Positions 18,201 to 25,203 of a stretch of 64,000 nt of DNA are shown piece by piece. Below the pieces are notes generated by a model, which worked only from the letters and a program-made list of their open reading frames with translations, had not been told where the DNA came from and ran no database searches. Made by a program: the position numbers and the translations under genes. Position 1 is the first letter of the stretch. Each line of letters starts with the position of its first letter. The stretch comes from Streptomyces albicerus (GTDB lineage Bacteria; Actinomycetota; Actinomycetes; Streptomycetales; Streptomycetaceae), in NCBI RefSeq assembly GCF_008905045.1, contig NZ_VWMY01000030.1:51923-115922 (forward strand), written 5' to 3'.

Positions 18201-19051
18201 TACGGATGGGCATGTACGGGCACTCCAACCAGGTGGCCCACCACGTCAACTACATGTACGACGCGGCCGGTCAGCCCTGGAAGACGCAGAAGAACGTCCG
18301 CGAGGTCCTCTCCCGCCTCTACACCGGCAGCGAGATCGGGCAGGGCTACCACGGCGACGAGGACAACGGCGAGCAGTCGGCCTGGTACCTCTTCTCCTCG
18401 CTGGGCTTCTACCCGCTGGTGATGGGCAGCGGCGAATACGCCGTCGGCTCACCGCTGTTCACCAAGGCGACCGTGCATCTGGAGAACGGCCGGGAGCTGG
18501 TGGTCAAGGCGCCGAAGAACAGCGCGCGGAATGTCTACGTGCAGGGTCTGAAGGTCAACGACAAGGCGTGGAAGTCGACTTCGCTCCCCCACTCGCTCAT
18601 CTCCCGTGGCGGGGTGTTGGAGTTCGACATGGGGTCGAAGCCGTCCTCGTGGGGCACCGGGAAGAACGCGGCGCCCGTCTCCATCACGCAGGACGACAAG
18701 GTGCCGTCGCCGCGGGCCGATGTCGTCGAGGGCGAGGGGGCGCTGTTCGACGACACGTCGGCGACGGACGCGGTCGCTTCGGCTTCGGTGGATCTGCCGA
18801 TCGCCAAGGAAACCAAGGCGGTTCAGTACACGCTGACGTCGTCCCTCCGCGCCGGCGCGCCGAAGGGCTGGGTTCTGCAGGGCTCGTCCGACGGGACTAC
18901 CTGGAAGGACATCGACAAGCGCTCCGGCGAGTCCTTCGCCTGGGACAGACAGACCCGGGCGTTCTCGGTCGCGACGCCCGGGACGTACCAGAAGTACCGA
19001 CTGGTCATCGACGGTGAGGCGACGCTCGCGGAGGTGGAACTGCTGGCCTGA
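15221..19051 (+). CDS. secreted GH92 alpha-mannosidase with F5/8-type C modules
   Basis: A 1276-residue exoenzyme expected to release alpha-linked mannose from glycans by calcium-dependent inversion. It starts with a signal peptide (hydrophobic 20-40, ending near AVA-RPG). Next comes an F5/8 type C (discoidin) module at about 90-235 and a second jelly-roll region to about 400. The GH92 catalytic part runs from about 400 to 1150, with MYGHSNQ and GDEDNGEQSAWY (near residue 1045) as family hallmarks. A final F5/8C-like module ends the protein. It is preceded by a LacI-type palindrome and followed by a terminator, so it is monocistronic. Confidence 0.92.
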   Translation: MHHRSRHGSWHRARHGWGSTAVLGVAAFTLVVASQGAAVARPGEAAAADREFGSSFETGDPAPDWLNTVDTTPDGTKRSSGVDGGYSTGIPGNVTDHVTDVRASGENTGAGEVKENLVDVEPSTKWLTFEPTGWVEFDLDAPVRLVTYALTSANDHDERDPKDWTLQGSADGKDWKTLDTRTGESFGERFQTKSYDLGEPAEYRHFRLDITGNNGASDATQLADVQFSTGGGEEPAPKDMLSLVDRGPSGSPTAKAGAGFTGKRALRYAGTHKADGRAYSYNKVFDVNVAVGRDTELAYRIFPSMADGDRDYDATNVSVDLAFTDGTYLSDLRAQDQHGFALTPQGQGAAKVLYVNQWNNVASRIGSVAAGRTVDRILVAYDSPKGPAKFRGWLDDVALRVKQPEKPKAHLSDYALTTRGTNSSGGFSRGNNFPATAVPHGFNFWTPVTNAGSLSWLYDYARANNADNLPTIQAFSASHEPSPWMGDRQTFQVMPSAASGTPETGRTARALPFKHENETARPYYYGVRFENGLKAEMAPTDHAAALRFTYPGDDASVLFDNVTDQAGLTLDKENGIVTGYSDVKSGLSTGATRLFVYGVFDAPVVEGSSSGVKGYLRFKPGDDRTVTLRLATSLISIDQAKDNLRQEIPDGTSFGTVKSRAQKQWDRILGKVEVEGATPDQLTTLYSSLYRLYLYPNSGFEKVGSKYQYASPFSPMPGPDTPTHTGAKIVDGKVYVNNGFWDTYRTTWPAYSLLTPSQAGEMVDGFVQQYKDGGWTSRWSSPGYADLMTGTSSDVAFADAYVKGVDFDARSAYDAALKNATVVPPSSGVGRKGMTTSPFLGYTSTDTHEGLSWALEGYLNDYGIAKMGQALYKKTGEKRYKEESEYFLNRAQDYVNLFDDKAGFFQGRDEKGDWRVESSKYDPRVWGYDYTETNGWGYAFTAPQDSRGLANLYGGRSGLAEKLDTYFATPETASPDFVGSYGGVIHEMTEARDVRMGMYGHSNQVAHHVNYMYDAAGQPWKTQKNVREVLSRLYTGSEIGQGYHGDEDNGEQSAWYLFSSLGFYPLVMGSGEYAVGSPLFTKATVHLENGRELVVKAPKNSARNVYVQGLKVNDKAWKSTSLPHSLISRGGVLEFDMGSKPSSWGTGKNAAPVSITQDDKVPSPRADVVEGEGALFDDTSATDAVASASVDLPIAKETKAVQYTLTSSLRAGAPKGWVLQGSSDGTTWKDIDKRSGESFAWDRQTRAFSVATPGTYQKYRLVIDGEATLAEVELLA

Positions 19052-19084
19052 CGAACGGCCCACGGCCTACGGCCCACGGGCACG

Positions 19085-19114
19085 AGCGGGCGCGGAGGTT
19101 TCTCCGTGCCCGCT
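19085..19114 (+). terminator. terminator after GH92
   Basis: GCGGGCGCGGAG pairs with CTCCGTGCCCGC (one G-U pair) around a GTTT loop, and is followed by CTTTGT. Confidence 0.85.
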
Positions 19115-19276
19115 TTGTCGTGCGCGACCGCCGGCGCCCGGAAGGGCTCGGTCGCGGCTCCTGACGGCTTTGCCATCTCTTTACAACCCACTCCGCCGCT
19201 GCCTCGTCTCTCCGCTCGATCCATGACTCAGCCCGCCGAGCCCCCGGGCCGGCGGACCGACGAAAGAGAGCGACTC

Positions 19277-19666
19277 ATGCGCCGAACTGTCCTCAGTGCC
19301 ATGGCACTTGCGTGCACCGCCGTGTTGGCGGGCACCGTGCCCGCGTTCGCCGACGGGGCGAGTCCGACTCCCTCGAGCGCCCCGGCGACCGCGGCACCGA
19401 CGCCGGTCCCGGCGGACCCCTCGGAGCCGACCCGGGCTCCGGACAGCACCGCCCCGACCTCGGCTCCGAGCGAGGCGCCGAGCGACGCGCCGTCCCCGGG
19501 CCAGGTCTCCGTCGTGCCCAGTGGCGCACCGGACACCGGTGTGACGTCGGCATCGGCGGACTCCGGCTCCGAGGGCGCCCTGATCGGCGGGGGCGCTGCC
19601 GCGGTGCTCGTCGCCGGCGGCGCGGGGATCTTTCTCGTACGGCGTCGGCGGGCGACCGGGGCATGA
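19277..19666 (+). CDS. small secreted surface protein with sortase-like C-terminus
   Basis: A 129-residue protein with a signal peptide (1-26, AFA-DG) and a Pro/Thr/Ser/Ala-rich stalk (30-80) of the kind used to span cell walls. The C-terminus has APDTG (84-88), a hydrophobic helix (100-121) and the positive tail RRRR. That is the sorting-signal order, but the motif is APDTG rather than LPxTG or LAxTG, and it sits an unusual 12 residues before the helix. Its stop overlaps the start of a class F sortase gene (ATGA), so it is the obvious candidate substrate. There is no adhesive domain, so its function is unknown. Confidence 0.7.
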   Translation: MRRTVLSAMALACTAVLAGTVPAFADGASPTPSSAPATAAPTPVPADPSEPTRAPDSTAPTSAPSEAPSDAPSPGQVSVVPSGAPDTGVTSASADSGSEGALIGGGAAAVLVAGGAGIFLVRRRRATGA

Positions 19667-20274
19667 CGTCGCCCTCCAGGCGCGCTTTCGTCACCGCGGC
19701 GGCGGCTTCGCTGCTCGTGAGCTGCGGCGGCAACCAGGGCGGGGGCACAACCGCACAAACCCCGAGCACATCACCACCGTCTTGGCGGTCCTCCGCGAAG
19801 AGGGCGCGCGCCCTTGGTCGTTCGGTCCCGGTCGGGTTGCGGATCCCGGCCATCGGGGTCGACACGCCGGTCATGCAGTTGGGGCTGGCCTCGGACGGCA
19901 GCGTGCAGGTGCCGCCGATCACGGCGAACGACCGGGCGGGCTGGTACCGGCACTCGCCGACACCGGGGCAGACCGGCCCGTCGGTGATCCTCGGCCATGC
20001 GACGGTCGGAGCCTACGGGGACGGGGTGTTCCGTCAACTCGGGCGGTTGCGGCGGGGCGAGCAGATCACGGCGCGCCTGGAGAACGGCGCGACGGCGGTG
20101 TTCGCCGTCAACGCCGTACGGACGGTCGCCAAGGCCGACTTCCCGGCGGACCAGGTCTACGGGAATGTGGACCGTCCCGAACTGCGGCTCATCACCTGCG
20201 GCGGCCCCCGCACCGGTGACGAATACCGCGACAACGTGATCGTCTTCGCCACACTGGACTCCGCGAGCCCCTGA
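19663..20274 (+). CDS. class F sortase
   Basis: A 203-residue membrane-tethered transpeptidase. The N-terminus has basic residues, a short hydrophobic run and LLVSC (Cys21), so it may be a lipoprotein or carry a signal anchor. The sortase beta-barrel begins at PVGLRIPAIGVDTPV. The catalytic triad is visible: His112 in VILGHATVG, Cys179 in LRLITCGG and Arg189 in DEYRDN. Class F enzymes in actinomycetes are poorly understood and may cleave variant sorting signals. It is translationally coupled to the small Pro-rich surface protein and ends at a strong terminator before the ECF sigma gene. Confidence 0.88.
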   Translation: MTSPSRRAFVTAAAASLLVSCGGNQGGGTTAQTPSTSPPSWRSSAKRARALGRSVPVGLRIPAIGVDTPVMQLGLASDGSVQVPPITANDRAGWYRHSPTPGQTGPSVILGHATVGAYGDGVFRQLGRLRRGEQITARLENGATAVFAVNAVRTVAKADFPADQVYGNVDRPELRLITCGGPRTGDEYRDNVIVFATLDSASP

Positions 20275-20283
20275 CCCGCCTCC

Positions 20284-20325
20284 GGATCCCGGGCCGATGG
20301 AACCTACGCAGGCGGCCCGGGATCC
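20284..20325 (+). terminator. terminator after the sortase gene
   Basis: GGATCCCGGGCC and GGCCCGGGATCC are a perfect 12-bp inverted repeat with an 18-nt loop, 9 bp past the stop. Confidence 0.85.
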
Positions 20326-20328
20326 TCC

Positions 20329-20363
20329 CGTACGAGACCCGCGTACGAGACCCGCGTACGAGG
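20329..20363. repeat. 13-bp tandem repeat
   Basis: CGTACGAGACCCG is repeated at 20329 and 20342, with a partial copy at 20355, between the sortase terminator and the ECF sigma gene. Confidence 0.85.
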
Positions 20364-20429
20364 CCCCGGTGCGAGGGCTACGCACGTGACCTACGAGTGC
20401 CGTCACGACCATCACGACCATGGAGAGCG

Positions 20430-20921
20430 TTGAAACGGTCCAGCGAGAAGGCAGCGTCCGAGCTGTTCGCCGCCCTCTACCCGCGCCTCGCCGGCTGGTG
20501 CCGTCGGCTGGTCGACGACGACGAGACGGCCCACGAGATCGCCTCGGAGGCGTTCACCCGGCTCTGGGCCCGTTGGTCATCCGTCGCGGAGCCCCAGGGC
20601 TTCCTCTACGTCACCGCGGCCAACCTCGTCAGGGACCACTGGCGCAAGCTCGAGCGCGAACGCAGGGCCGTGCACCGGGCCACCACCGAAGCCGCCGTCC
20701 GCCCGCAGACCGAACAGGCCGACCCCTCGGTCCGTCTGCTCGTGCAGTCGCTGCCGGAACGGCTGCGCGTCCCGATCCTGCTGCACTACTACGCTGACAT
20801 GCCGATCCGGGAGGTGTCCGTGCTGACCGGGCGCAAGGAAGGAACCGTCAAGGCCGACCTCCACGCGGCCCGCGAACTGCTCCGTGCCCACCTGAGGAGA
20901 AGCCTTGATCACACACTCTGA
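20430..20921 (+). CDS. ECF-type RNA polymerase sigma factor
   Basis: A sigma factor of about 163 residues. Region 2 is ELFAALYPRLAGWCRRLVDDDETAHEIASEAFTRLW followed by FLYVTAANLVRDHWRK. Region 4 is LPERLRVPILLHYYADMPIREVSVLTGRKEGTVKADLHAARELL. The start is uncertain. TTG at 20430 gives the family-like MKRSSEKAASELF but has GGAGAG only 2 nt upstream, while GTG at 20397 has no ribosome site. The 3' end overlaps the next gene by 17 bp, and that gene encodes a single-span membrane protein, the usual place for an anti-sigma factor. It may control surface-protein genes nearby, which is inference. Confidence 0.85.
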   Translation: MKRSSEKAASELFAALYPRLAGWCRRLVDDDETAHEIASEAFTRLWARWSSVAEPQGFLYVTAANLVRDHWRKLERERRAVHRATTEAAVRPQTEQADPSVRLLVQSLPERLRVPILLHYYADMPIREVSVLTGRKEGTVKADLHAARELLRAHLRRSLDHTL

Positions 20922-21390
20922 CGAGGGTCCGGACTTCGAACCCGACGACCCCCTCGCCGTCATCCTGCGGCCCACCACCGACTACCTCGGCCCGCCTCCC
21001 GGCCGCTACGAGGCGGTCCGCCGCGCCGCGGCCCGGCGCCGGCTGCTCCGTGCCGCGGCCGGAGTCGGCGCCGCGTGCGCCGTCGCCGCCCTCATCGCGC
21101 TGCCACTGCGCGTTTCGCCGGACGGGGCGCCCGTGTCCCCGACGGTCCCGCTCGCCCCGCCGCCCGCGAGCAGCCCTTCGACCGCGCCCACCCCGTCCAC
21201 CCCGTCCGCGACACCCGCGCCCGTCAGCCCGGAGCCCACGGACGGGGCCAGGCCGGACAGCAGCCCCGGCGCCCCGACCGACCGGACCGTTCCCACCCGC
21301 GCGCCGTCGGCGGTACCGACGCCGTCCATCGAGCCGTCGGAGGTTCCAAACTCGGTCGATGCCGCGCCCGAGCGCGAGACCCGGCCGTAG
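20905..21390 (+). CDS. single-span membrane protein, possible anti-sigma partner
   Basis: A 161-residue protein with a cytosolic N-terminus of about 50 residues, one membrane helix (about 52-68, AAGVGAACAVAALIALPL) and a long Pro/Ser/Thr-rich extracellular tail. The TTG start has GAGGAGA 4 nt upstream and overlaps the ECF sigma gene, so the two are co-translated. It lacks an obvious zinc-binding HxxxCxxC anti-sigma motif, so the anti-sigma role rests only on position and topology. The Pro-rich tail resembles the stalk of the sorted protein upstream. Confidence 0.65.
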   Translation: MITHSDEGPDFEPDDPLAVILRPTTDYLGPPPGRYEAVRRAAARRRLLRAAAGVGAACAVAALIALPLRVSPDGAPVSPTVPLAPPPASSPSTAPTPSTPSATPAPVSPEPTDGARPDSSPGAPTDRTVPTRAPSAVPTPSIEPSEVPNSVDAAPERETRP

Positions 21391-21431
21391 GCCACGACCG
21401 CACCGCGCCGCTGCCTGGCCGATTGGCTGAG

Positions 21432-21479
21432 CCACCGGACCACCGGACCACCGAGCCACCGAGCCACCGAGCCACCGAG
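21432..21479. repeat. six 8-bp tandem repeats
   Basis: CCACCGGA is present twice and CCACCGAG four times, head to tail, downstream of the ECF/membrane-protein pair. There is no coding value in this stretch. Confidence 0.9.
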
Positions 21480-21542
21480 TGGACAACTGGCCCAGCCACT
21501 CCTCCACTCCACCTCACCACCCTCAACCAAACCTCAACTGGC

Positions 21543-21603
21543 TTGACATCGTTGTCCGTTGAAGGAGTAGAGTCATGCGTGCAGACCATTCGACAACGTT
21601 GTC
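21543..21603 (+). promoter_or_regulatory. orphan promoter flanked by two LacI-type operators
   Basis: A -35 TTGACA (21543-21548) and a -10-like TAGAGT (21568-21573) lie between GACATCGTTGTC (21545-21556) and the perfect palindrome GACAACGTTGTC (21592-21603). GAAGGAG and an ATG at 21575 follow, but no credible plus-strand protein does. The next gene converges from the right. The same palindrome stands before the GH92 gene. Confidence 0.6.
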
Positions 21604-21670
21604 GCGTCGTCCTTGGTCGACACACGCCATGCAGCACCCGGACCGACGTCCCCCCGGCCGGCCCGGCTCG

Positions 21671-21701
21671 CGGACCCGGTGGATTACGGCCACCGGGTCC
21701 G
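21671..21701. terminator. bidirectional terminator before the LPMO 3' end
   Basis: CGGACCCGGTGG and CCACCGGGTCCG form a perfect 12-bp stem with a 7-nt loop. It can end the LPMO transcript from the right and the orphan promoter's transcript from the left. Confidence 0.8.
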
Positions 21702-21754
21702 CCCTGAGCAGCGCCGCGGACTCAGCAGTTCGACGCGGCCAGGCTCTGCTCGGC

Positions 21755-22852
21755 TCAGCCCACCCGGCACGGGAGGGCGGTCGCCGTATCACCCCCGGCC
21801 CCCTCGACGACGTACCCGAAGGTGGCGCTCTCGCCGGGATCGAGCGACCCGTTCCAGTCGGCGTTGTGGACCATCACGTTCTGGCCGGTGTACGTGGCGT
21901 TGCCGCTCCAGAGGCTGGCGACGGACTGGCCGCTCGGCAGGGTCCAGTCGACCATCCATCCGAGCATCGGCACGTCGCCGGTGTTGGTGACGGTCACCTC
22001 GGACTGGTAGCCGCCGTTCCAGCTGCCCGTCGTCCTGCGACTCGCGGAGCACGCGCCGGGCGGGGGCTCGGTCGGGTTGCCCGGGTCCTTGATGCCCGTC
22101 ACCTCTCCGTTGCCGCCGTCGAAGACGACGTCGGAGCAGGAGTAGAAGGTCTCCGCGCTGTCCGAGCGCTGCCAGACCATGTAGATGATGTGCCGCCCCG
22201 ACTTGCCGTCAGGGAGCTTGCCGGACCAGGAGTAGTTGGCGTCGACCGTGCCCGGGGAGCCGTTGAGCGGCGGGTGGTCGACGCTGAGGAACGGCTGTTC
22301 CTCCATGTCGTTCCAGGTGAGCGTCCTGGTCGGGTCGAAGCCGTCCTTGGTGATGTAGACGTAGAACCAACCCGGGTGCGCCGCCCAGGCGTTGTAGGAG
22401 AAGTCGACGGTCGCGCCCGAGGTCAGATGGGTGAGCGGCCAGTCGCTGCTCGGCTTGTTGAAGCCGGTGAAGTTGGTGTTGCCGCCGCTGCACAGCTCGC
22501 CGTCGGGCACGAAGCCGCGGGTGCGGCCGGCGCCGTCGGAACGGAGTACCGAGAACCAGTTGTAGAACGGCGTCGTGCCGCTGACCTGCTGTGCCGCCTT
22601 GCAGGCCGGGTTGATCGGTTTGATCTCACCAGTGTCGGTGAGCCCGTCCTGCCAGCACAGGAAGGTGCGGCTGCCGGGCTTCATGGGGGTGCCGTGGGCT
22701 TTCGCCTCGCCGCCGGCCGAGACGACCAGGCCGAGGGCCGGGATCGTGACGACCAGGGCCAGCAGGATGAGAAGGAAGGCTCTGCCCCGGTTGGGGAGCC
22801 GTAATCGCCCTCGTGGGCGGGGAGTTGGGGGTGAAGTTTTTGTCAGGATCAT
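21755..22852 (-). CDS. AA10 lytic polysaccharide monooxygenase with CBM2
   Basis: A 365-residue secreted copper enzyme that oxidatively cleaves crystalline polysaccharide. The signal peptide ends KA-H, so mature His1 is His53 of HGTPMKPGSRT, and the second brace histidine is His159 in NAWAAHPGWF. Phe236 in ETFYSCSD is the usual axial residue of this subgroup. A Pro-rich linker (about 255-266) joins a C-terminal CBM2 (268-365, with surface Trp residues) that binds cellulose or chitin. The ATG at 22852 was chosen because it leads directly into the signal peptide; the long upstream open frame crosses the CebR box. The domain type and CebR box favour cellulose as substrate. Confidence 0.92.
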   Translation of the reverse strand: MILTKTSPPTPRPRGRLRLPNRGRAFLLILLALVVTIPALGLVVSAGGEAKAHGTPMKPGSRTFLCWQDGLTDTGEIKPINPACKAAQQVSGTTPFYNWFSVLRSDGAGRTRGFVPDGELCSGGNTNFTGFNKPSSDWPLTHLTSGATVDFSYNAWAAHPGWFYVYITKDGFDPTRTLTWNDMEEQPFLSVDHPPLNGSPGTVDANYSWSGKLPDGKSGRHIIYMVWQRSDSAETFYSCSDVVFDGGNGEVTGIKDPGNPTEPPPGACSASRRTTGSWNGGYQSEVTVTNTGDVPMLGWMVDWTLPSGQSVASLWSGNATYTGQNVMVHNADWNGSLDPGESATFGYVVEGAGGDTATALPCRVG

Positions 22853-22951
22853 GACAGATACACCCGTCCGATCACTCGTAGGCCGTGTGGTGTCTGTGTG
22901 CGGATGCGTGAGGCGGGAGCGACCCTGGGGCGGGTTCCGGTCCACCTTGTA

Positions 22952-22965
22952 TGGGAGCGCTCCCA
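22952..22965. promoter_or_regulatory. CebR-type operator
   Basis: TGGGAGCGCTCCCA is a perfect 14-bp palindrome identical to the known CebR consensus, located 100 bp before the LPMO start. CebR represses cellulose genes until cello-oligosaccharides bind it. This strongly suggests cellobiose induction. Confidence 0.9.
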
Positions 22966-23055
22966 CCTCACGTGGCTTTGAAGCTAGCGCGGACCCGAAC
23001 CGCTGTAAACGCCTGACGCACGAGGGTGCTGTCGCAACCTGAGGCGAGCCTGGAG

Positions 23056-24648
23056 TCAGGCCCGCGTCGGTGCCCGTGAAGTCGGGGCCGCTTGCGGTGG
23101 CGGTGATGTCGGCGTCGGCGTCGGCTTCCGTGCCGGTACCGCGGGAGCGGAAATCGTGTCCACGGGCGGCAGTTGGGCCGTACCGGCGGGCGGCAACACG
23201 ATCATGAACTCCGTACGGCCCGGCTCGCTGTCGACGCCAATCCGGCCCCCGTGCGCCGCCGTGATCGCGGCGGCGATGGCGAGGCCGAGACCGGAGCCAC
23301 CGCTCGTGGCGGAGGCGCGGAAGCGCGAGGCGTCGCCACGGGTGAAGCGTTCGAAGACCGCGGGGAGGAGGGACTGCGGGATGCCGGGGCCGTCGTCGCG
23401 GACGCGGATGGCGCAGTGCGCCCCGGTGGCCTCCACCGAGGCGACGACGGTCGTGCCAACAGGCGTGTGCATACGGGCGTTGGCCAACAGGATGGTCACG
23501 ACCTGGCGCAGTCGGGCCTCGTCGCCGATGACAAGCGCCGGGGAGTCGAGCAGCAGCGCGAGTTGCCAGTTGTGGTCGTCTCCGGCGGCCCGCGCGTCCC
23601 AGACGGCCTCGGCCATCAGCGCCGCGAGGTCCACTTCGGCCAACTGGAGGTGCCGTCCCTCGTCGAGCCGGGCGAGCAGCAGCAGGCCCTCGACCAGCCC
23701 GGTCATGCGCGCGGACTCGTCGAAGACGCGCCGCCACGCCAGGCCGGCCTCGGTCCTCTCGGTGCCGCGGTTCATGAGTTCCGCGTATCCGGAGATGGAC
23801 GCCAGGGGCGTACGGAGTTCATGGCCGGCGTCGGCGAGGAAGCGGCGCATGCGTTCCTGGCTGCGACGTATCTCCTCCTCACCGCGCCGACGCTCCGCGA
23901 GCGTGGACTCGACGTGGTCGATCAGGTGGTTGAGGGCGGCGCCAACCTGGCCGGCCTCACTGCCGGGGTCCGTGTCGCGTTCGGGGACGCGGGTGAGGCC
24001 GGTGACCTCGCCGTGGCCCAGCGGCGAGCGGGATACCTCGGCGGCGGTGGCGACGACCCGCCCGAGCGGCCGCAGCTGTCGCCGGATGACGACGCCGCAG
24101 ACACCACCCGCGAGGGCGAGCCCCGCCGCGCCCACCGCGGCCTCGACCGCGACGAGCCGGCCGATCATGTCCTGTACGTCGTCCATGGGGAGCCCGACGA
24201 GTACGCGCCCGCCGTCGCCTGCGATGGCGGTCATCCGGTAGCTGCCGAGGTCCGGAACGGTACGGGTGCGCAGGGTGCCGTCGGTCGCGATGCCGTCCAG
24301 GGCCGCGCGCTGGGCGGCGGTGAGGATCTGCTGCCGGCCTTCCTGGGTCACGACCTCGGCGGCGACGACCACGTTCCCGTCGTCGTCGAACCGGGCGGCG
24401 AGCGTGCCGGCGGCCTGCCCCCGCTCGTCGAGGAACCCCAGGTCCGTGGCGTTCCCCGTGCGGCGCTGGAGCCCGCTCTGACTGCGCTCCGCGGTGTCGG
24501 TGACTCGCTGATCCAAGTCACCGACCAGATAGGCGCGTTGGACGAAGAACGAGGTGACCGCCATCGCCACGCACACGGCGACGAGCGTGCCACTGACGAG
24601 GACGAGAAGCCTGGTACGCAGGGACCTCCCGCGCAGGCGCACGCTCAT
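23056..24648 (-). CDS. sensor histidine kinase
   Basis: A 530-residue membrane kinase with TM1 (about 14-36), an extracytoplasmic sensor of about 120 residues, TM2 (about 165-188) and a HAMP linker. The dimerisation box is FLADAGHELRTPLASISGY with phospho-acceptor His276. The HATPase_c domain has N and G boxes (ILLANARMHTP, DDGPGIP, GGSGLGLAIA). A Pro/Ala-rich tail ends the protein. Its start abuts the stop of a deleted response regulator gene (24645-24947), so this kinase has lost its cognate partner and must signal elsewhere or be a relic. All catalytic motifs look intact. Confidence 0.9.
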   Translation of the reverse strand: MSVRLRGRSLRTRLLVLVSGTLVAVCVAMAVTSFFVQRAYLVGDLDQRVTDTAERSQSGLQRRTGNATDLGFLDERGQAAGTLAARFDDDGNVVVAAEVVTQEGRQQILTAAQRAALDGIATDGTLRTRTVPDLGSYRMTAIAGDGGRVLVGLPMDDVQDMIGRLVAVEAAVGAAGLALAGGVCGVVIRRQLRPLGRVVATAAEVSRSPLGHGEVTGLTRVPERDTDPGSEAGQVGAALNHLIDHVESTLAERRRGEEEIRRSQERMRRFLADAGHELRTPLASISGYAELMNRGTERTEAGLAWRRVFDESARMTGLVEGLLLLARLDEGRHLQLAEVDLAALMAEAVWDARAAGDDHNWQLALLLDSPALVIGDEARLRQVVTILLANARMHTPVGTTVVASVEATGAHCAIRVRDDGPGIPQSLLPAVFERFTRGDASRFRASATSGGSGLGLAIAAAITAAHGGRIGVDSEPGRTEFMIVLPPAGTAQLPPVDTISAPAVPARKPTPTPTSPPPQAAPTSRAPTRA

Positions 24649-24947
24649 CTCCCGTCCTCCGGCCGCGGCGGCCTGATGGTGTACCCGACAAGAAGGGAGA
24701 AGGGCTTTGTGGCGTAGCAGTCGGCGCCCGCGGCGAGGCCGTCGAGGACGACGGCGTGCGGGGCGCGGCCGCGTCCGTGGACTGGCCGCGGCGCGAACTC
24801 GCCGTCCGCCACCGGACAGGGCCGCCGGTCGGCCTCCGTGACGGCCGCGGGGAGCAGCTCCGTGAGGCCTGGTTCGTCGTCGACGATCAGCACACGGACG
24901 CGGACGAGATCGCGGTCACGGTCGCGGTCGTTTCGGGTGCGGGACAT
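24645..24947 (-). pseudogene. deleted response regulator, cognate to the adjacent kinase
   Basis: A 100-residue open frame begins like an OmpR-type regulator: VRVLIVDDEPGLTELL, with acidic Asp23-Asp24. It reaches the phospho-acceptor strand APHAVVLDG (Asp69) and then jumps straight to LAAGADCYATKPFSL (Lys81), so roughly 40 residues of the receiver are missing. It stops 18 residues later with no winged-helix output domain. A functional regulator of this class is about 230-240 residues. The TGA overlaps the kinase start, preserving the operon junction. An unusual GATCGCGGTC-rich stretch encodes RDRDRD near its start. Confidence 0.75.
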
Positions 24948-25203
24948 GTCTCGATCCTGTCCCGGCGTACTGAGGGAATCCTGTGTTCCAGCTGAGCCGC
25001 AGCCGTGTGACCGCACGCGGCCGACCGGACGGCGCCCCACCCCGGAGCGTATGGAGATCGCCAACTCCCTTGGCCGAAGGGTGCATTGGCACCCCTCGGC
25101 CACAGGATTCCCTTGAGTCGCTTTCCACCCAGCGCTCACTCTGATCACTGGCTCCCGCTCACCAGGACGGGAGCGTTCAGCGTTCAGGGGAGGAAGTCCA
25201 CCC

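Noticed and set aside
21575..22804. 409-codon plus-strand frame starting at the orphan promoter
   Set aside because: Most of it is antisense to the LPMO and CBM2 and its composition is shadow-like, so it is not a credible protein despite the RBS-like GGAG.
22853..23737. N-terminal extension of the LPMO frame to 660 codons
   Set aside because: It would bury the signal peptide and cross the CebR operator and the kinase gene.
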